Below are positions 1 to 12,739 of a stretch of DNA of 64,000 bases, in pieces. The notes below the pieces were generated by a model. It saw only the letters and a list, made by a program, of their open reading frames with translations. It searched no databases and was not told where the DNA came from. The DNA is taken from the NCBI GenBank assembly GCA_013180625.2, contig SNVD02010585.1, positions 372,001 through 436,000 of the forward strand. The letters are read 5' to 3'. The position numbers were made by a program, and so were the translations under genes. The DNA comes from Boswellia sacra (taxonomy: Eukaryota; Streptophyta; Magnoliopsida; Sapindales; Burseraceae). Positions within the stretch are counted from its first letter, which is position 1. Each line of letters begins with the position of its first letter.

Positions 1-1
1 C

Positions 2-1654
2 TCTCGTCGTGTTCACATAAAAGAGCGAAGCATTGCAGGTTTGAAAAGTCATGACAATCATATACTACTACAACAACTGCTTCCTCTTGCTGCTCGAAGA
101 GCATTACCAAAAAATGTCGTTGCAACTTTGATTGAATTGGCAAACTTTGTTAAGAAATTGTGCTCAAAAGTGAACACTGAAGAAGATTTAAATAATATTC
201 AAGATAGAGTGGTGCTTACATTGTGTCATCTTGAGAAAATCTTTCCACCCTCATTCTTCGATATTATGGAGCATTTGCCTATTCATCTTGCACAGGAGGC
301 ATCATTAGCGGGACTAGTTCAATTTAGATGGATGTATCCAATTGAGAGGTACTATCCACTACCATGTTAATGTCTCGTAATTTTTATATATTATATATGA
401 ATTGATTGATATTTATAGATTTCATAGGTTCTCTAGGTATTTGCTAATTCTAAAGAGATATGTGCGTAATCGTGCACATCCTGAGGCTTTTATTGCTAAA
501 GTATACCTAATGGATGAGTGCACAAATTTTTGTTCAAGATATCTCGATGAAGTGGAAATTAAACTCAATCGAGGACCTCGGAACAAGGATGGTACCTCTG
601 TTGAAAGACAACAATTCGAACTTGATCATATCTCTTGGGTTCAAGCACATAGATATGTGCTAGTCAATACAACTTCTATTGATCCATTTCGAGAGTAAGA
701 TATGCACAATTTTCCTTTGTTACCTCTGTTCTTTTTACTGTTATATCTTTTTGACATCTTCCAATGTCTTCTATCACAGAAAGCATCTTAATGAAATTCA
801 TAATGAAATGCCTCGTTTTTCTATTCATGAAATTCAAAAAGAGCATAACAAAAAATTCTGCGAATGGTTTCGAGATCATGTAAGTGCAAGAAATTTAGGA
901 AATATTTTGTTGCTATAGGGATTTTTGTTCCTAACTATATGTATTTTCATAGGTTCACTCCTTACAAGAGACCTCAAATGTTTCATTGTCTGAAAAAATC
1001 ATCCATTTAGCTAATGGCTCTAAATAGGGTGCACGTAGCTATAAATCTTATGTTGTCAACGGCTTCAAATTTTGTACCAAGGATGCAGATAAACACAAAA
1101 CCATGCAACAATCTGGTGTTATTTTGAAGGCCGATACCTTGAGTTATGCTAGTGCACGAGATCAAAACCGTCTTTCTGGCAATGTAACGTTTCTTGGAGT
1201 TTTAACAGACATAATTCAAATTCGATATGTCAATGACATATCTTTCATCTTGTTCAAGTGTGATTGGGTTGATAATCATACTAGAATGAAGTGTGATGAG
1301 TTCGACTTCACAATGGTTAATTTTAATCATCTGTTATACAAAGATAACAGTATTGATGATGAACCTTTCATTTTGGCAGATCAAGCGGAGCAAGTTTGCT
1401 TTATTCAAGATTCTGTAGATGAAGATTGGCATGTTGTTCTTAAAATGTCAACAAGAGATACCTTTGATCTCAATTCCAAAAATTCATCTATTGGGAACAT
1501 GGTGCCAGAAGTTGAGCTATATGCACAACAACAACTAGATGAAAGAGGTTACTTTCATGAGGAAGATGTTCAATGGGTTAGGCAAGGAGTTGAGGGAAGA
1601 ACAGTGACAATCAATCGTGAAGATAATGATGATCAGATGGATAATGTTGATTGA
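2..1654 (+). pseudogene. CACTA TNP2-type transposase C-terminal region (DUF4218 + DUF4216)
   Basis: The open frame enters from the window edge (from base 2), so position 41 is not a true start. The stretch 2-365 reads as DUF4218 (KKLCSKVNTEEDL, LEKIFPPSFFDIMEHL, FRWMYPIER). After a probable intron it continues at about 420-698 (KRYVRNRAHPEAFIAKVY, NFCSRYLDEVE). A further exon near 790-900 leads to a DUF4216 block at 1103-1654 (GVLTDIIQIRY, FKCDWVDN). These domains follow the catalytic region in plant CACTA TNP2 proteins and have no established enzymatic role of their own. An in-frame TAG near 1026, in the linker before DUF4216, suggests decay. Acidic residues end the protein before TGA at about 1652. 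Confidence 0.75.
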
Positions 1655-1917
1655 TAGTACCTTTACTTAGTTGTTATTATTGATTATGTGATTCTTTATC
1701 TTGCTTGTATTTCGGGAACATTATTGTTTTCTCCATTTATGTGATTTCCTCTTGTCTACGTGTAACTATTATTTTTTGAGAATGAAATATATAGTTTGTT
1801 CAATTGAACTGGATGTTCATTGTAATTTTTTATTATATGCATACGTTAATTATCATGGAACTTAAGGAAAGATATTAGAATTTTATGAATGTGAATGTTT
1901 TCCAAAAAGGTTATCCT

Positions 1918-3690
1918 GCTGTCGAAAAGACCGAGGGACACCTCTATGGAGAGTATAATACAACGGGAAGCAGAATCTCGACGACAGTCGGCAGCGTCTT
2001 CCCACAGTCAAACGAATGATAGAGGTACATCAACGAGTTTATTTTTACGTTAAATTTTTTTAAATTTAAAGTTGATTAAACATTTGTTGTTTTGTTCTTA
2101 TAGATACGGGTAGTACATCAGGTGTTGTCAAAGGACGTGGAGTAGCACGTACTGTTCGTGAGTGGGGTACAGGCCAGAGGTTGCATATTTAATTTAACTC
2201 TCAATGGCAACCAATTAACACAAACAAAGACAATTTAATCACCCAACTTGGAATCATAGCAAAAAATGGCAACATGGCTCCATTGACTTGTCCTCGGTGG
2301 TAAAATATGTCATCACATCTTTTGAATGCCATCTAGAAAGAAGTGAAGGTAATTCATTTTTAATAAATTCATATGTTACATGTATATGTATTTGTACCTC
2401 CATTAATCTATTGCAATTTGTTCTTGCAGGATAATACAGATGGTCCTGATGAGTATAGACCTCATTGTTTACAACATATTGGGAACCTTTGGCGAGATTA
2501 GAAAGCTCGTGTAAAGAGGGAGTACTACAAAAAATATGATACGGATGAGGACCAGTTGCAATTCATTCCTCCTAGAGTTCAACCAGATCAGTGGCCGATT
2601 CTTGTAGCTTATTGGGGAACAGAACAAGCTAAAGTATATGCCTAACTAACTAAAAAAGTGTAGATTTGATTTTTTGTTGTATTCATATTGTAAGTCAAAT
2701 TATATAATTATTGTTAATATTGTTTATATTATAGGAAGCTGCAAAGAAGAATAAGGTAAATCGAGCACAATAAGTTGCACTTCATCAAACAGGTCGCACG
2801 TCTTTTGTCCAAAAACGAGAAGAGGTAAGTTACACTTGTTTGTTTATATGCTTTTTACTTGTTGGTTATCAAGTTCTACTTATATCTCTTTTAGTAGTTA
2901 TATTATTGTAGTTCTGATATTTTTTTGTTTAGATGATAAGAAATGGAGAGCAAACTGATCGCATTAGTGTCTTCGTAAAGACAAGAACAAAAAGTAATGG
3001 AGAAGTAGGTGATGATGAAAGTGCAGAAATAATTGTAAGTTCTTTGATCTTTTAAACTTATTTATTCATCCACTATCTATAAATTAATTTTGCTTAATAC
3101 ATTGTCATTATTAAGTTGTTATTTCTTTTCATTATGTTACAGAGCCAATTTAATGAAGGTTTGTCTCAGTTTCCACAAGACTAGCAAACTCAACAACTGA
3201 GAGAAGAAGTATTTGGCAATGTAATGGGACCTGATCATCGTGGTTATGCCCGGACATATGGTTCTGGTGCATCTCTGATTGATGTTCAAGGCAGCAGCTC
3301 ATCTGATATTCACTTGAGGGAAGAGTTGGGTAGTTTGCAGCAAGAACACAACAGCTTGAAGGAAACACAAAAAAACTTGAATGAAGCACACAACAACTTG
3401 AAGCAAGATCACAACAACATGAAAATGATGTATGCTGAAGTCGTTTCCTTCCTGCAGGAGAGGTTTCCAGAATTTACAGAGCGGCGAGCTACAAGACCGG
3501 TATTTACTTATTTTTCAAGTTAAAAATGTAGTTTCAGTTGACTCATATTTTTAACTTATGTTTCATATTTTTTTTTAAATAGGTCCTAGATGCTTCAAGT
3601 GGACATCATAGTCGTTTCCAATATGATAGTCATGGAACAAACGATCTCACAGATCGTGATTCAAACCACGGGAACGAATAGGTATATAAA
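1918..3690 (+). pseudogene. TNP1/Transposase_24-like second CACTA gene, decayed
   Basis: Exon-like pieces at about 2101-2345, 2431-2635, 2735-2825, 2934-3035, 3143-3500 and 3583-3680 resemble the plant Ptta/En/Spm family: CLQHIGNLWRD, YYKKYDTDEDQLQFIPPRVQ, QWPILVAYWGTEQAK and RTSFVQKREEM. The last large exon has a heptad-like coiled coil (LQQEHNSLKETQKNLNEAHN). This second product is thought to bind subterminal repeats in En/Spm. In-frame stops are visible near 2190 (after GQRLHI), 2300, 2500 (after NLWRD), 2772 and 3182, so it is a pseudogene. Several stops fit C-to-T or G-to-A changes. Confidence 0.65.
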
Positions 3691-4185
3691 TAAAATTATA
3701 CAATTTGTTTTAAGATACATAATATTACTTAATGATTATAATCTTGGTTACAAATTATTCTTGCAGGTTGTTTGTCAAGTTTTACAGCTTACTTCTCAGA
3801 TGTTGAGTTATGTCGAAGTTGTTGAAGTATATAATTGAGTTGTTTAACTATTTTATTAGATGATGTTTAACTATTTTATTATATGATGTTGAACTGTGTG
3901 GATGATGAGCTTTATGGCTTACTTGTCAAATGTTAAGTTATAGGGAGGTTGTTGAATTATGTAATTGAGATGTTTAACTATTTCATTATATAATGTTGGA
4001 TTGTATGGATGATGATTGAGTTATGTTTGGTTTGCTTAAATTATGATTAATCTATTTACATGACAAATCTTGATATTTGATTTGAGATCGTTATATTGAT
4101 CGAATGATGAAAGATACATATCAAAATAATTTTTTTTTTGAGACAAGTTATTGAATCTTGAAACAGTAAATAATATAAAAACAGT

Positions 4186-4727
4186 ATGGGTGTTTTTTTT
4201 TTAAATTACCTTTTACGGCGGTTTTACTTTCACTGTAAAAAATATTTAATGTTTAAACTACGTCGTTTTCGGTTTGAGCTTTTACAGCGGTTTCTGAACT
4301 TTTATGGCGGTTCTGTGATCGACGGAAACAATTTGCCACTATTCATTGTCAAAACTATGTCGTTTTGATTGGAACTTTTTACGGCTGTTATGGATGTTTT
4401 TACGGCAGCTCTATGTCCAACGCAAAAAATAGATCAAAACTACGTCGTTTTGATTGGAACTTTTTACGGTGGTTATATGTTCGACGCAAATTTACGGGGT
4501 TATAAAACTGCTGTAAAAGGTCGTGTTATATAGACGTTCCATTTCGTCGTTCGTTTTTATGTCAAACAACGAAACCGTCGTATACGACCTTTTACGGTAA
4601 GCCGAAACCGCCGTAAATACTTTTACTGCGGTTGTTTTTACGACGGTTCAAAACCGCCGTAGAACCGCCGTAAAAGTATTTTTACGGCGGTTTTGGCCCG
4701 CCGTAAAGGGTCTTCAATGTTGAAGTG
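4186..4727. repeat. CACTA subterminal repeat field
   Basis: About 540 bp packed with direct and inverted copies of a core like TTTTACGGCGG / CCGCCGTAAA, for example around 4210, 4380, 4465, 4590-4640 and 4660-4710. They end at the presumed transposon terminus. Such arrays are the transposase-binding subterminal regions of CACTA elements. Confidence 0.7.
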
Positions 4728-5400
4728 TAAGCTTCCTGTTTCTCGTTTCCTTTGCTTTTCTTTTAAATCCATTTTAAGAAATGAGATCAACAGATCTCCT
4801 CTATTCATTCATATGTTCCAACACTTGGGCATCGAAACTCATGATTTCAATATCACCATGTGTTTGATAAAATTTCACAAAAAAGTTAGATTCAATGATA
4901 AATGCTAACTGTGGTCTTTTCTAAACATAATGGCGTGTTTGATGTGCTATATAGTATAGCATTAAGAAATTATACTGCGTTTGATCAAATTTTGAGCGGG
5001 ACTGTATAGTATAACGCGGGTACTATAGCGACACTATTGCGGACTGTTTGCATAAAAGTTGAGCATTTTTATACCAAGTCTATCCATGGGTTAACATCAT
5101 ATAAATTTATTTTTGTCTCAATTTTCAGTAATAAATACCAAAAAATTATATAAATTAAATATTTATTTATTAAAATAATTTATTTTTATTTTAAAAATAA
5201 TTTAATTATCATTTAAATTTATTTTATATTTAATTTAAAATTTTCATATTATAATTTCTTTTTTAAGTTTTATCTAATATAATACTCTATCAAATATAGT
5301 ATAGTATTATACTTTGTCTAATCTTATTCTATATTATTTAATCCAATCAAATTTAAATAAATTTATTTTATCATATACATTGTTATACAACGCATCAAAC
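4728..5400. other. AT-rich intergenic DNA, no gene seen
   Basis: No conserved protein or RNA is recognised. The apparent ORF starting at 4693 opens at TTG and straddles the CACTA end, so it is not accepted. The sequence becomes very AT-rich from 5100. Confidence 0.6.
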
Positions 5401-5401
5401 A

Positions 5402-5565
5402 TTTTTTTTTTTGTAAACGAGGTGTTCGGACCAGCTTACGCGCACCACAACTAATCCTCGAGAGAGACTAGCACGACCACAACCCACTATCACGATCTTC
5501 CGCTTACCTCATGGGAAAAGGCCATTGTGAAGAGTCGAACCCAGGACAATCTTTTGTGCAACTTT
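5402..5565. mobile_element. SINE-like copy (Au-SINE type)
   Basis: A T-run at 5402-5413 is followed by 'gaggtgttcggaccagctta' and 'cgcgcaccacaactaatcct', then a segment containing 'gtcgaacccaggac'. This wording is widespread in plant genomes as Au-type SINEs, whose core includes CAGCTTACGCGCACC. Boundaries are approximate and no target duplication was resolved. Family assignment rests on motif memory only. Confidence 0.5.
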
Positions 5566-7118
5566 TCTTTAAGTTTACTGCAAGAAGAAATAGAGGTTCA
5601 CGTTGAAATAAAAAAGTGATCCTCTTCCTAAAATAATTCAGTTAAATATTATTTATTATCATACAGACAGAGTATGATAAGTTGATAAATTTGCAAGCTC
5701 TCATTGGTTGTGAAAAAGTTTCATTAATATCTATTTCATGTCACTTCTATGTTTTCATTCGATTGAAAATCATTTGTAATCGCGTATCACTTTAATCCAT
5801 TTCTGTTTCTGTGGCATACATAGTTTACAAGATATAGTAATTATACAAATATAAATGTAGCAAATTAATTAATTTTTCCACAGAGAGAATCGTGACATAT
5901 CAATTTGTTATTAAGCAAGTATGCTGACTAATGTATATATTGATTACATAATTCATGTAGTGAGTAAAACTTTCACGTCAACTAAGTAATATTTTATATA
6001 TATTTCCTATTTAATTAAGACTTTTGTTCATGTTAATATACAGGGAAGTTATGTTCTCAACAAAATTTCTGAAGTCAACCATTGAAACACTACTCTTTCT
6101 GTTTCATGTCATTTTCATTGTTACGAATCCAATAGATATTGTCTTGATCTCAAGTACTTCATTTTGGCTACAGACGATTGGTGGAGTATGATGGTTACGT
6201 GCTGCATGCAATTAATGTAAATCATTTAATTAGTTGATTGTGTCTAAATAATAATAATATAATTAAAGGTTGTAACTGGGCTAAAACATTGCTCATGATC
6301 TATTTCCCTCGTTAAAATTGCTCCAATCCATCGGGGAAATGAAGTCTCAATTAGAGAAGCTGCACATAGAAACTGACAAAATACATAAAACTAATCAATT
6401 ACTCTATGTCGTTGTTATATTGATACTTTAATATTAGAGCAATTCACGAGGCTTAACATCTTATCTTAGTATTAAAAGATCTGTATTCTACCATATTCTA
6501 GTACTGATAATGATAATTCACCATTGTCAACAAACAACAAAACAATCAATTTACAATAGGTCACATGCATAACAAACCAATATCAATTAAAACAACAAAA
6601 TACATGACACGATGTAAGTATAGTGTTAGAAAATCCCTACTTGATTTCCAAGCTTATACACCTCTTTAATTTTTTTCCACTTTTTCCTCTCTTTTTCTTC
6701 TTCTCTTTTTCCTCTCTATGTAACCGTAAGACTCTCCTCTTCTCTATCTTCAATTAAAGAAAAATCCTCTCTTATATATATACAATACCTTAATTCATGG
6801 GCCTAAGTCCACTAACTTTCCAACCTACTTAATCCTTTAGACATGGTTTCTAAATTTTGTAATATATAAATGCATACATATTAGTTTTCTTTTGAAACTC
6901 TACATAATCCTTCTCCTCCTCAAAGAGTTCAGCACCAAGTTTTACCACCAATAGCTTTGACACACTTCTATTGAACTGGAATAACCCCTATCTTCTTCCT
7001 CCAAAGACCAAAATCACCATTCCTATAAAACTTCTCTATCTCAAACTTTGTTCCAAGTATCGCTTCTCACTCAAGAATTTTCACAAACAAGTTATATGCG
7101 AAAACAAGCCAAACCAAA
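5566..7118. other. Intergenic DNA, possible non-autonomous retroelement interior
   Basis: No gene is recognised. A pyrimidine-rich block at 6660-6770 and the primer-binding site just downstream (7119-7130, minus orientation) suggest that the right part (about 6600-7118) is the interior of an old non-coding LTR element. No second LTR was found. Confidence 0.35.
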
Positions 7119-7470
7119 GCTCTAATACCAACTTGATATAAAACCAAGATCTTTGTCAACCAATTTCATCCAAGAATAAAGCAATAACAAAGCACAATAA
7201 GGATATCATCATAGCAAAAAAATAGTTAAGCAATAATTAAACACAAGAGACTAAGATTTAAGTGATTCGATTCAAGAAGAACCTTCATCCATCGGGAAGG
7301 TTGCAGAAGAATTTCACCATGAAAAAAATGGATTACGAGGCATTACAATACTCTCTCTCACTAAGAATAGGACTCTCTCGTTGCCTTTTACATTTCTCTA
7401 GGAATCCAACAAGAGAATATCACAAAGTTCTCTTTTAAATAGAAAAGTATGCCTTTAAATAGTGTTCAGT
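7119..7470 (-). mobile_element. LTR fragment with tRNA-iMet primer-binding site (reverse strand)
   Basis: At 7119-7130 the plus strand reads gctctaatacca. Its complement, TGGTATTAGAGC, is a one-base variant of the tRNA-iMet primer-binding site of copia elements. A TG (CA on the minus strand) at 7134-7135 fits the end of a 5' LTR lying to the right. The right boundary is uncertain because the sequence runs into a tandem array. A partner LTR was not identified. Confidence 0.5.
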
Positions 7471-8245
7471 TTGTTAGAAACTAGACTCAATTTTCTAGCC
7501 ATCAATTAACAAAATCCAATGGTTGAAATAATTGAGGAGTTGACAACATTAAATATAATTTATTGACTTTCAAACTCAATCATTGATTTGGTGAGATGAA
7601 TTGTTAGAAAATTGTGTTAATAAATTATGTCAGAACCTTGAGTCAAAATATCCCTTCCCTTTCTTATTAGGAAAGGATTTTTTGACATAAGGTTTTTTTT
7701 AGACACAATTTTCTAGTCATTAATTTACAAAATCTAATATTTGAGATGATTGATGAGTTAGTAGCATTAAATGTAACTTTTTGACTTTCAATTAGTAAAT
7801 TGTGTTAATAAATTAAGTCAGAACCATGTGTCAAAATATCCCTTCCCAATAAGAAATGAAAGGTATCTTTTAACACAAAACTAGACACAATAATCTATCC
7901 ATTGATTTACAAAATCGAAAAGCTGAGATGATTGATGAGTTGGCGACCTTAAATACAATTTTTTGACTTCAAATTTCAACCATTGAATTTGGTGAGATCA
8001 AGGGCTAGAAATTTGTATTAATAAATTGTGTCAGAACTGTCAAAATATCTTTTCCCAATAAAAAAGGGAAGGGATCTTTTGACACAAAACTAAAAACAAT
8101 TTTCTCGTCATTGATTTACGAAATATGATGTTTGAGATGATTGATGAGTTGACAGCATTAAATATAATTTTTTGACTTTCAATTTCAACAATTAGATTTG
8201 GTAAGATCAAGGGCTACAAAGTTTTGTTAATAAATTGTGTCAAAG
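7471..8245. repeat. Tandem array, four copies of ~205 bp
   Basis: Four diverged copies begin near 7471, 7690, 7880 and 8085. Shared words are 'gacacaattttctagtcatt', 'gagatgattgatgagttg', 'acattaaatataattttttg' and 'ttaataaattgtgtcagaac'. The joint between copies carries an inverted motif (about TGTCAAAATATCCCTTCCC ... GGGAAGGGATCTTTTGACA). The units may therefore be concatenated small inverted-repeat elements rather than a simple satellite. Confidence 0.7.
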
Positions 8246-8275
8246 CCTTGTTTTAAGAAAAAAAAATAACCAATG

Positions 8276-8424
8276 AGTAGTATTACTCTTACAAACTTGT
8301 ATACAAATTGTTGTATATTATTCATTTATCCATACATCATCACCACTCATTAAATGAATAAATTTTGTTTGTATACAAGAGTTTGAATAAAAAGTTTATA
8401 AGATTGTAAGATTAGCATTACTCA
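8276..8424. mobile_element. MITE-like hairpin element
   Basis: The left end, gagtagtattactcttacaa, and the complement of the right end, GAGTAATGCTAATCTTACAA, form imperfect terminal inverted repeats about 20 bp long around an AT-rich core containing tgtatacaa motifs. No clear target duplication was found. Confidence 0.5.
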
Positions 8425-10281
8425 AAATGAAAATGAATATAGAAAAATGGCAAATAAGACTACTTTTTTTTTTTTAAAGAAAAGGAAAGTGTTTCTTGTT
8501 TCAAAACCATTGGTAATAATGTTATAATATAATATATGGATGTGTATAGATGCATCCTTAAATATACTCTAAAGTCTAAATACCTTTTCCAAAATTTAAA
8601 AAGTTAAAATTTATTCATTACGTTCAACCAGTTAAGTTTGACATAAAAAAATATTATTTCTATTAGGGAAGAAAAACCCATAAGAACTATTTACCAAAAG
8701 TAAGAAAATACCAAGTTTTAATATTTTAATTAGGTCTTCCTGTAATCAAGATTTTATTTATTTTTTTAATAAATCTTTCTCTCTACAACCAACCCTCTAT
8801 AATTCCTTAATCCTTATTTAATTTATTTTTTAAAATTGAAATTTAGTTTGAAAATAATAATAATGATAACAACAACAACAAGGGCATAAAGGTTATATAG
8901 ACAGGTGAAATAATCAGGTTACAAAGCATCTTTATAAAATAACAAAAAATATGCAAGAGTTTTCAGAATTACATATATTTTGTCGACTCAAGTATTTTCC
9001 CCCGCTTTTGATTCAGTAATTCTTACCGTTTTATTTTTTTTAAGCTCTCGAATAAAAATTATCAGATTCATCAAAATTCTTGGTGAAATTCAACTTCTGT
9101 TTGAGGAATCAAGATTGGGCTGTTTTTTCTGAGATATCCAAACGGGGCTGTGTCCATTGGGCCTTTGAAAAATTTCATTGCTCTTTCAAGGGTTTTGGAA
9201 TGATATAAGTTGGATAGGGTTATGGTCATCACTATGTACAAATAAACTAAAGTTTACGTAGATTTTAGGAGAATTAGAAATTAGTATTTTAACATGTTAT
9301 TGCAGATTCCAATAATTTTAATTAGTAATATGTACCTTTTATGCATCTCCCAATATATATTATAAAATTCTTAAAATTTTAGATAAAATGAGAAAAAATC
9401 ATTTGACTACCTGAAATTTGTTTAGTTATCTTTTTATTGAATAGTACAATGAGTTCCAAGTTTACATTAATTTTTTAATTCAAATTAATTAGTTAGAGTA
9501 ATTTAAGTAGATTTCTTTAAATATGTTGTTGAGTCCACGTGCATCTGCCAATCACGTGACCAAATTTGTTTGGTATCTTATGAGAAAACTTTTTTTTAAA
9601 TTTAATTGCTAATGAGATTGAATTTAATGTTCATGTTGTTGCCTAAAACATAATAGCTTTAAATTAGAAGAATCCTAATAAAAATATGATAAGTTAATTA
9701 ATTGGAATCCCAATTCAATAGGTATTGGGCTAGTTTAGGGTTGCTTCTCAAACTCTATAAAAAAGTTGTTACAAAAAAGATCAAATTTAATAAAGAAGTC
9801 TAAAAGTAAGGAACCACCTATGGTTGGAAATCAACTTCTGTTCATAAAAATTGAATTGTCAAAATTACTCTCAATAAAAATAAAATATAAAATTATCTTT
9901 TTTATTAAATTTATACTTACAATTAAAATAAATAATTGTTGATTCTTCATAAAATATTTCTATATTGTTTCTTATTATTTAAAATAGTAAATTTATTATT
10001 ATTAAAAATGATATTAGTGCCGTAAAGTTGTTTCAACAAGTCCTCATTTGAATATATGGCTAGGCAATAAAGATAGGACAAAGGGTTGTAGTTTTCTAGA
10101 TTTGCTAAGCCAATACACACTAAACTCAGGAATTTGTGTAGATCGCCTGAAAACGTAAGAAAATTAAAAAAAAGTTAAATATATTGCTTAAAATTAAATT
10201 AATATAATTTAACTTAAAAATATATATTAAACAAATAAATTAGAAATTAATAATTAATAAAAGATCATGTTTATTTAATAT
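8425..10281. other. AT-rich intergenic DNA, no gene seen
   Basis: About 1.9 kb of AT-rich sequence with homopolymer runs and small simple repeats such as (aac)n near 8868. No ORF with recognisable family features and no RNA gene were found. Confidence 0.6.
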
Positions 10282-10286
10282 ATATT

Positions 10287-11190
10287 TGATAGTTCTGGAG
10301 GTATGTAGTTATAAGAAATATAACAGTAAACGGTAATATAAATCGGCACAGGAGGATTTTTACGTGGTTCGGTTATAAAACCTACGTCCACGGACAGCTA
10401 TAGAGCTGCAATTCACTAATTTCTTGTTTGTACAATCTTTAGGACCTTTTACAGTGCTGACTCAATCTCACACACTGACATAATCTTTGACAAACAAAAT
10501 CCCGTCAAGATCTTAAAACTCTAGTGACATTGCCCACTCTCTATCCTAGATAACTTAATAATACACTGTTAAGTTACACATAACAATGACGGCTGACACT
10601 GAATTACATAAATACTTAACCCGCAAGTTATCCCAAGTGTCTACTAACTCACACAGACTTAATCAACAACTCATGTACGATTTCTACCACTCATACATAA
10701 ATCAAAAGACTCAAAGAATCAAATCAATGAAGATATTTCTTTTGCGTTGCAGCTCTCTTCTATGAATTCATGGAATGCCGAACTCAAGACTCTCTCACAA
10801 ACAAAATAGCCAACACGTTAATCTCTCCATCACATAATCAGTCGCTTGAATAGCTTTGTATATATATAGTGAGAAGCCTGACCGAAATCTCCTAGAAATC
10901 CTGTAAAAATTCTAATCAAAATCATATTGGGATTAGGAGAAATAAAATAGGAAGTGTTATAAACAACTCCAAAAGAAATTAGGACAAATAAATATTCTCG
11001 TATTCTAATTAGGATACAAGATATTATAACCTAATCTAAAGAGATATTTCTTACAAATCAAATACTTCCTAAAATATAATTCTAGAAACATTAAAATATG
11101 AATAAAAATAATATTCTTGTTTTATCACAAGTTGATCAAAACTCATCATGTGCATGGCACATGCATATGTAGTAGACTTTGACACCAACA
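10287..11190 (-). repeat. 3' LTR of the SIRE-like copia element
   Basis: It starts TGATAG and ends ACACCAACA on the plus strand (TG...CA ends). It is nearly the same as 18470-19373 with scattered substitutions. On the minus strand it follows the polypurine tract at 11191-11205 (AAAAAAAGGGGTGAT). Confidence 0.9.
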
Positions 11191-11205
11191 ATCACCCCTT
11201 TTTTT
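11191..11205 (-). other. Polypurine tract of the copia element
   Basis: The minus strand reads AAAAAAAGGGGTGAT directly before the 3' LTR. This is the expected position and composition for the plus-strand primer of reverse transcription. Confidence 0.7.
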
Positions 11206-11936
11206 GTAACTTGTGATGAAAACACCAAACAGTTTCTGATCAACAAAAAATCACACATAATAAGTTAATCATAACGATAAGCTATCATGAAATAGCAAAC
11301 AGAAAATTATCATGTGTAAAGAATTAACCAGTGAGCTGTTACAAAACTCATAACAGAACACTGTCAGAATAAGTATATCCTGCAATCAAAATGACTTTGT
11401 CAAACGGATCAAGCAACACACGTTAATCAATTCATGATTAGAGTAATTATATCAATCAATGCAATCAGATCATGATCAGAGCAAAAACATCCAAGCAAAA
11501 CATTCATCAACGCAAGATATCTTGAATGCACACATAAAGCAAACATAATACGCTCTTCTTACTCCTCCCTTACTACTTACTTACATCCCTTGAGAAATAA
11601 GCAACAAAAAAAAATACAAACAAAACAGAAGTAAGTAACCATAGTTATATAGATCACAAAAAAATCAGAAAACCTCATAAAACTCCTCTTGATCTCCCCC
11701 TTGATTTCAGCACAAGTGCCAAAAGTACTTAACAAAGTCTTGGAGACTTTCGAACGAGAGGAGAAGAGGAACTGCCAGTGCGCTTCCTAAGTCTGCCAGC
11801 CTTGGTTTTATATCTTTTCCCTATTGTGGTTGGAGTTGGCTGTTCAGAAGATGCAAGAGCAGGTTGTTCTTCAGCTGTGTTAGAAGAGGTGACAGTGACT
11901 TTAGCTACAATTCTTCAATCTCCCTGTCACGTCTTT
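11206..11936 (-). other. Copia 3' untranslated interior
   Basis: About 730 bp between the extra ORF and the polypurine tract. No conserved protein is visible in either strand. Small ORFs here (e.g. 11778-11972 plus) are read as chance. Confidence 0.5.
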
Positions 11937-12739
11937 CTACACTGGTTTCTGTTGTGGGTAACTCAACAGTAGGTTGTTGAGTAGGAACCGGTGATGCATC
12001 AGTAAGTAATAATCAGAGTGATATGAACCAATCTGAACAATTGATCTATAAGCTAACAGACCAAAGTTAATTAGTCGATTGGTGCCTAAACAATATAGAA
12101 ATTTCACTCTGTATTCTTGAACTTGATTTTGATGGGAAAAAGGAAGCCAATTGAACTGAGCTATCTTATGCATTACTCTATTTATCACTTCAGCCATATT
12201 AAATTCCTCATCTAAAGAATGCAAACTGCCTATGGGAATATCCAGAAAAATGTTTATGACATTCGGAGAGAATTTCACAGACTTTCCTCTACAATAAACT
12301 TTGTGATACAGAAAGCTTTTAGGATCATCAATGGTAATAGATATATTGGCATAAAATTCCTGGATTAATGACTTCACAGGGGTAGGAAGTTGTTCATCGT
12401 ACGAGTCCAGTATATTGACTCAAGCAACTCACTTAGGCCATAGGTGTTGAAATCAGAAAGCTTTACCGGCCTTTCCTTTTGCAACTTCCTTTGTGAAGTG
12501 TACTTCTCGAACTTCTGCTTGATGTCAGCTATGAGAAACTTATTGTACTTTAGCTTTACTTTATCTTTTATCTTCTTCACTGGAACTTGCTCATCCTTAC
12601 CCATGGCAGGATCAACAGCGATCTCTGCATACGCTTGTTACGTCGAAGATGATGGTACACTGTCACTCTTTTTGTAATTGGAGTCGTTGTGAGAAGATGA
12701 AGAACTGATGGATTTTGTCGAACCAGTTTCGATCGCCAT
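11937..12739 (-). pseudogene. Extra ORF after pol (env-like position), 'putative plant transposon protein' type
   Basis: The minus-strand ATG at 12739 opens MAIETGSTKSIS, a Ser-rich start that hits an in-frame TAA near 12638. The frame then continues through a Lys-rich stretch (KDEQVPVKKIKDKVKLKYNK). After a one-base frame change at about 12375 it continues as SLIQEFYANISI, VYCRGKSVKFSPNVINIFL and VINRVMHKIAQFNWLP, ending at 11937. The motif EFYAN ... VRGKxVxFSPxxINxFL recalls the domain annotated as 'putative plant transposon protein' in plant genomes. It lies where SIRE elements carry an env-like ORF. I see no signal peptide or membrane span. Function unknown; currently broken. Confidence 0.6.

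Larger units (their letters stand above)
1..4727 (+). mobile_element. CACTA (En/Spm) DNA transposon, 3' part, decayed
   Basis: The segment reads, in order, DUF4218, DUF4216, a Transposase_24/TNP1-like gene and a field of short 'ttttacggcgg' repeats. This is the usual 3' arrangement of plant CACTA elements. The right end is placed at 4727, where the minus strand reads CACTTCAACATTGAAG, a one-base variant of the common CACTACAA terminus; the next bases, taa, would be the 3 bp target duplication. The 5' half, with the TNP2 (Transposase_21) catalytic region, lies left of the window, so the left terminus and target duplication cannot be checked. Several reading frames carry stops, so the copy is unlikely to encode working transposase. 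Confidence 0.8.

Noticed and set aside
4693..4908. 71-codon plus-strand ORF
   Set aside because: Opens at TTG inside the CACTA terminus and runs out into unrelated flank; no family features.
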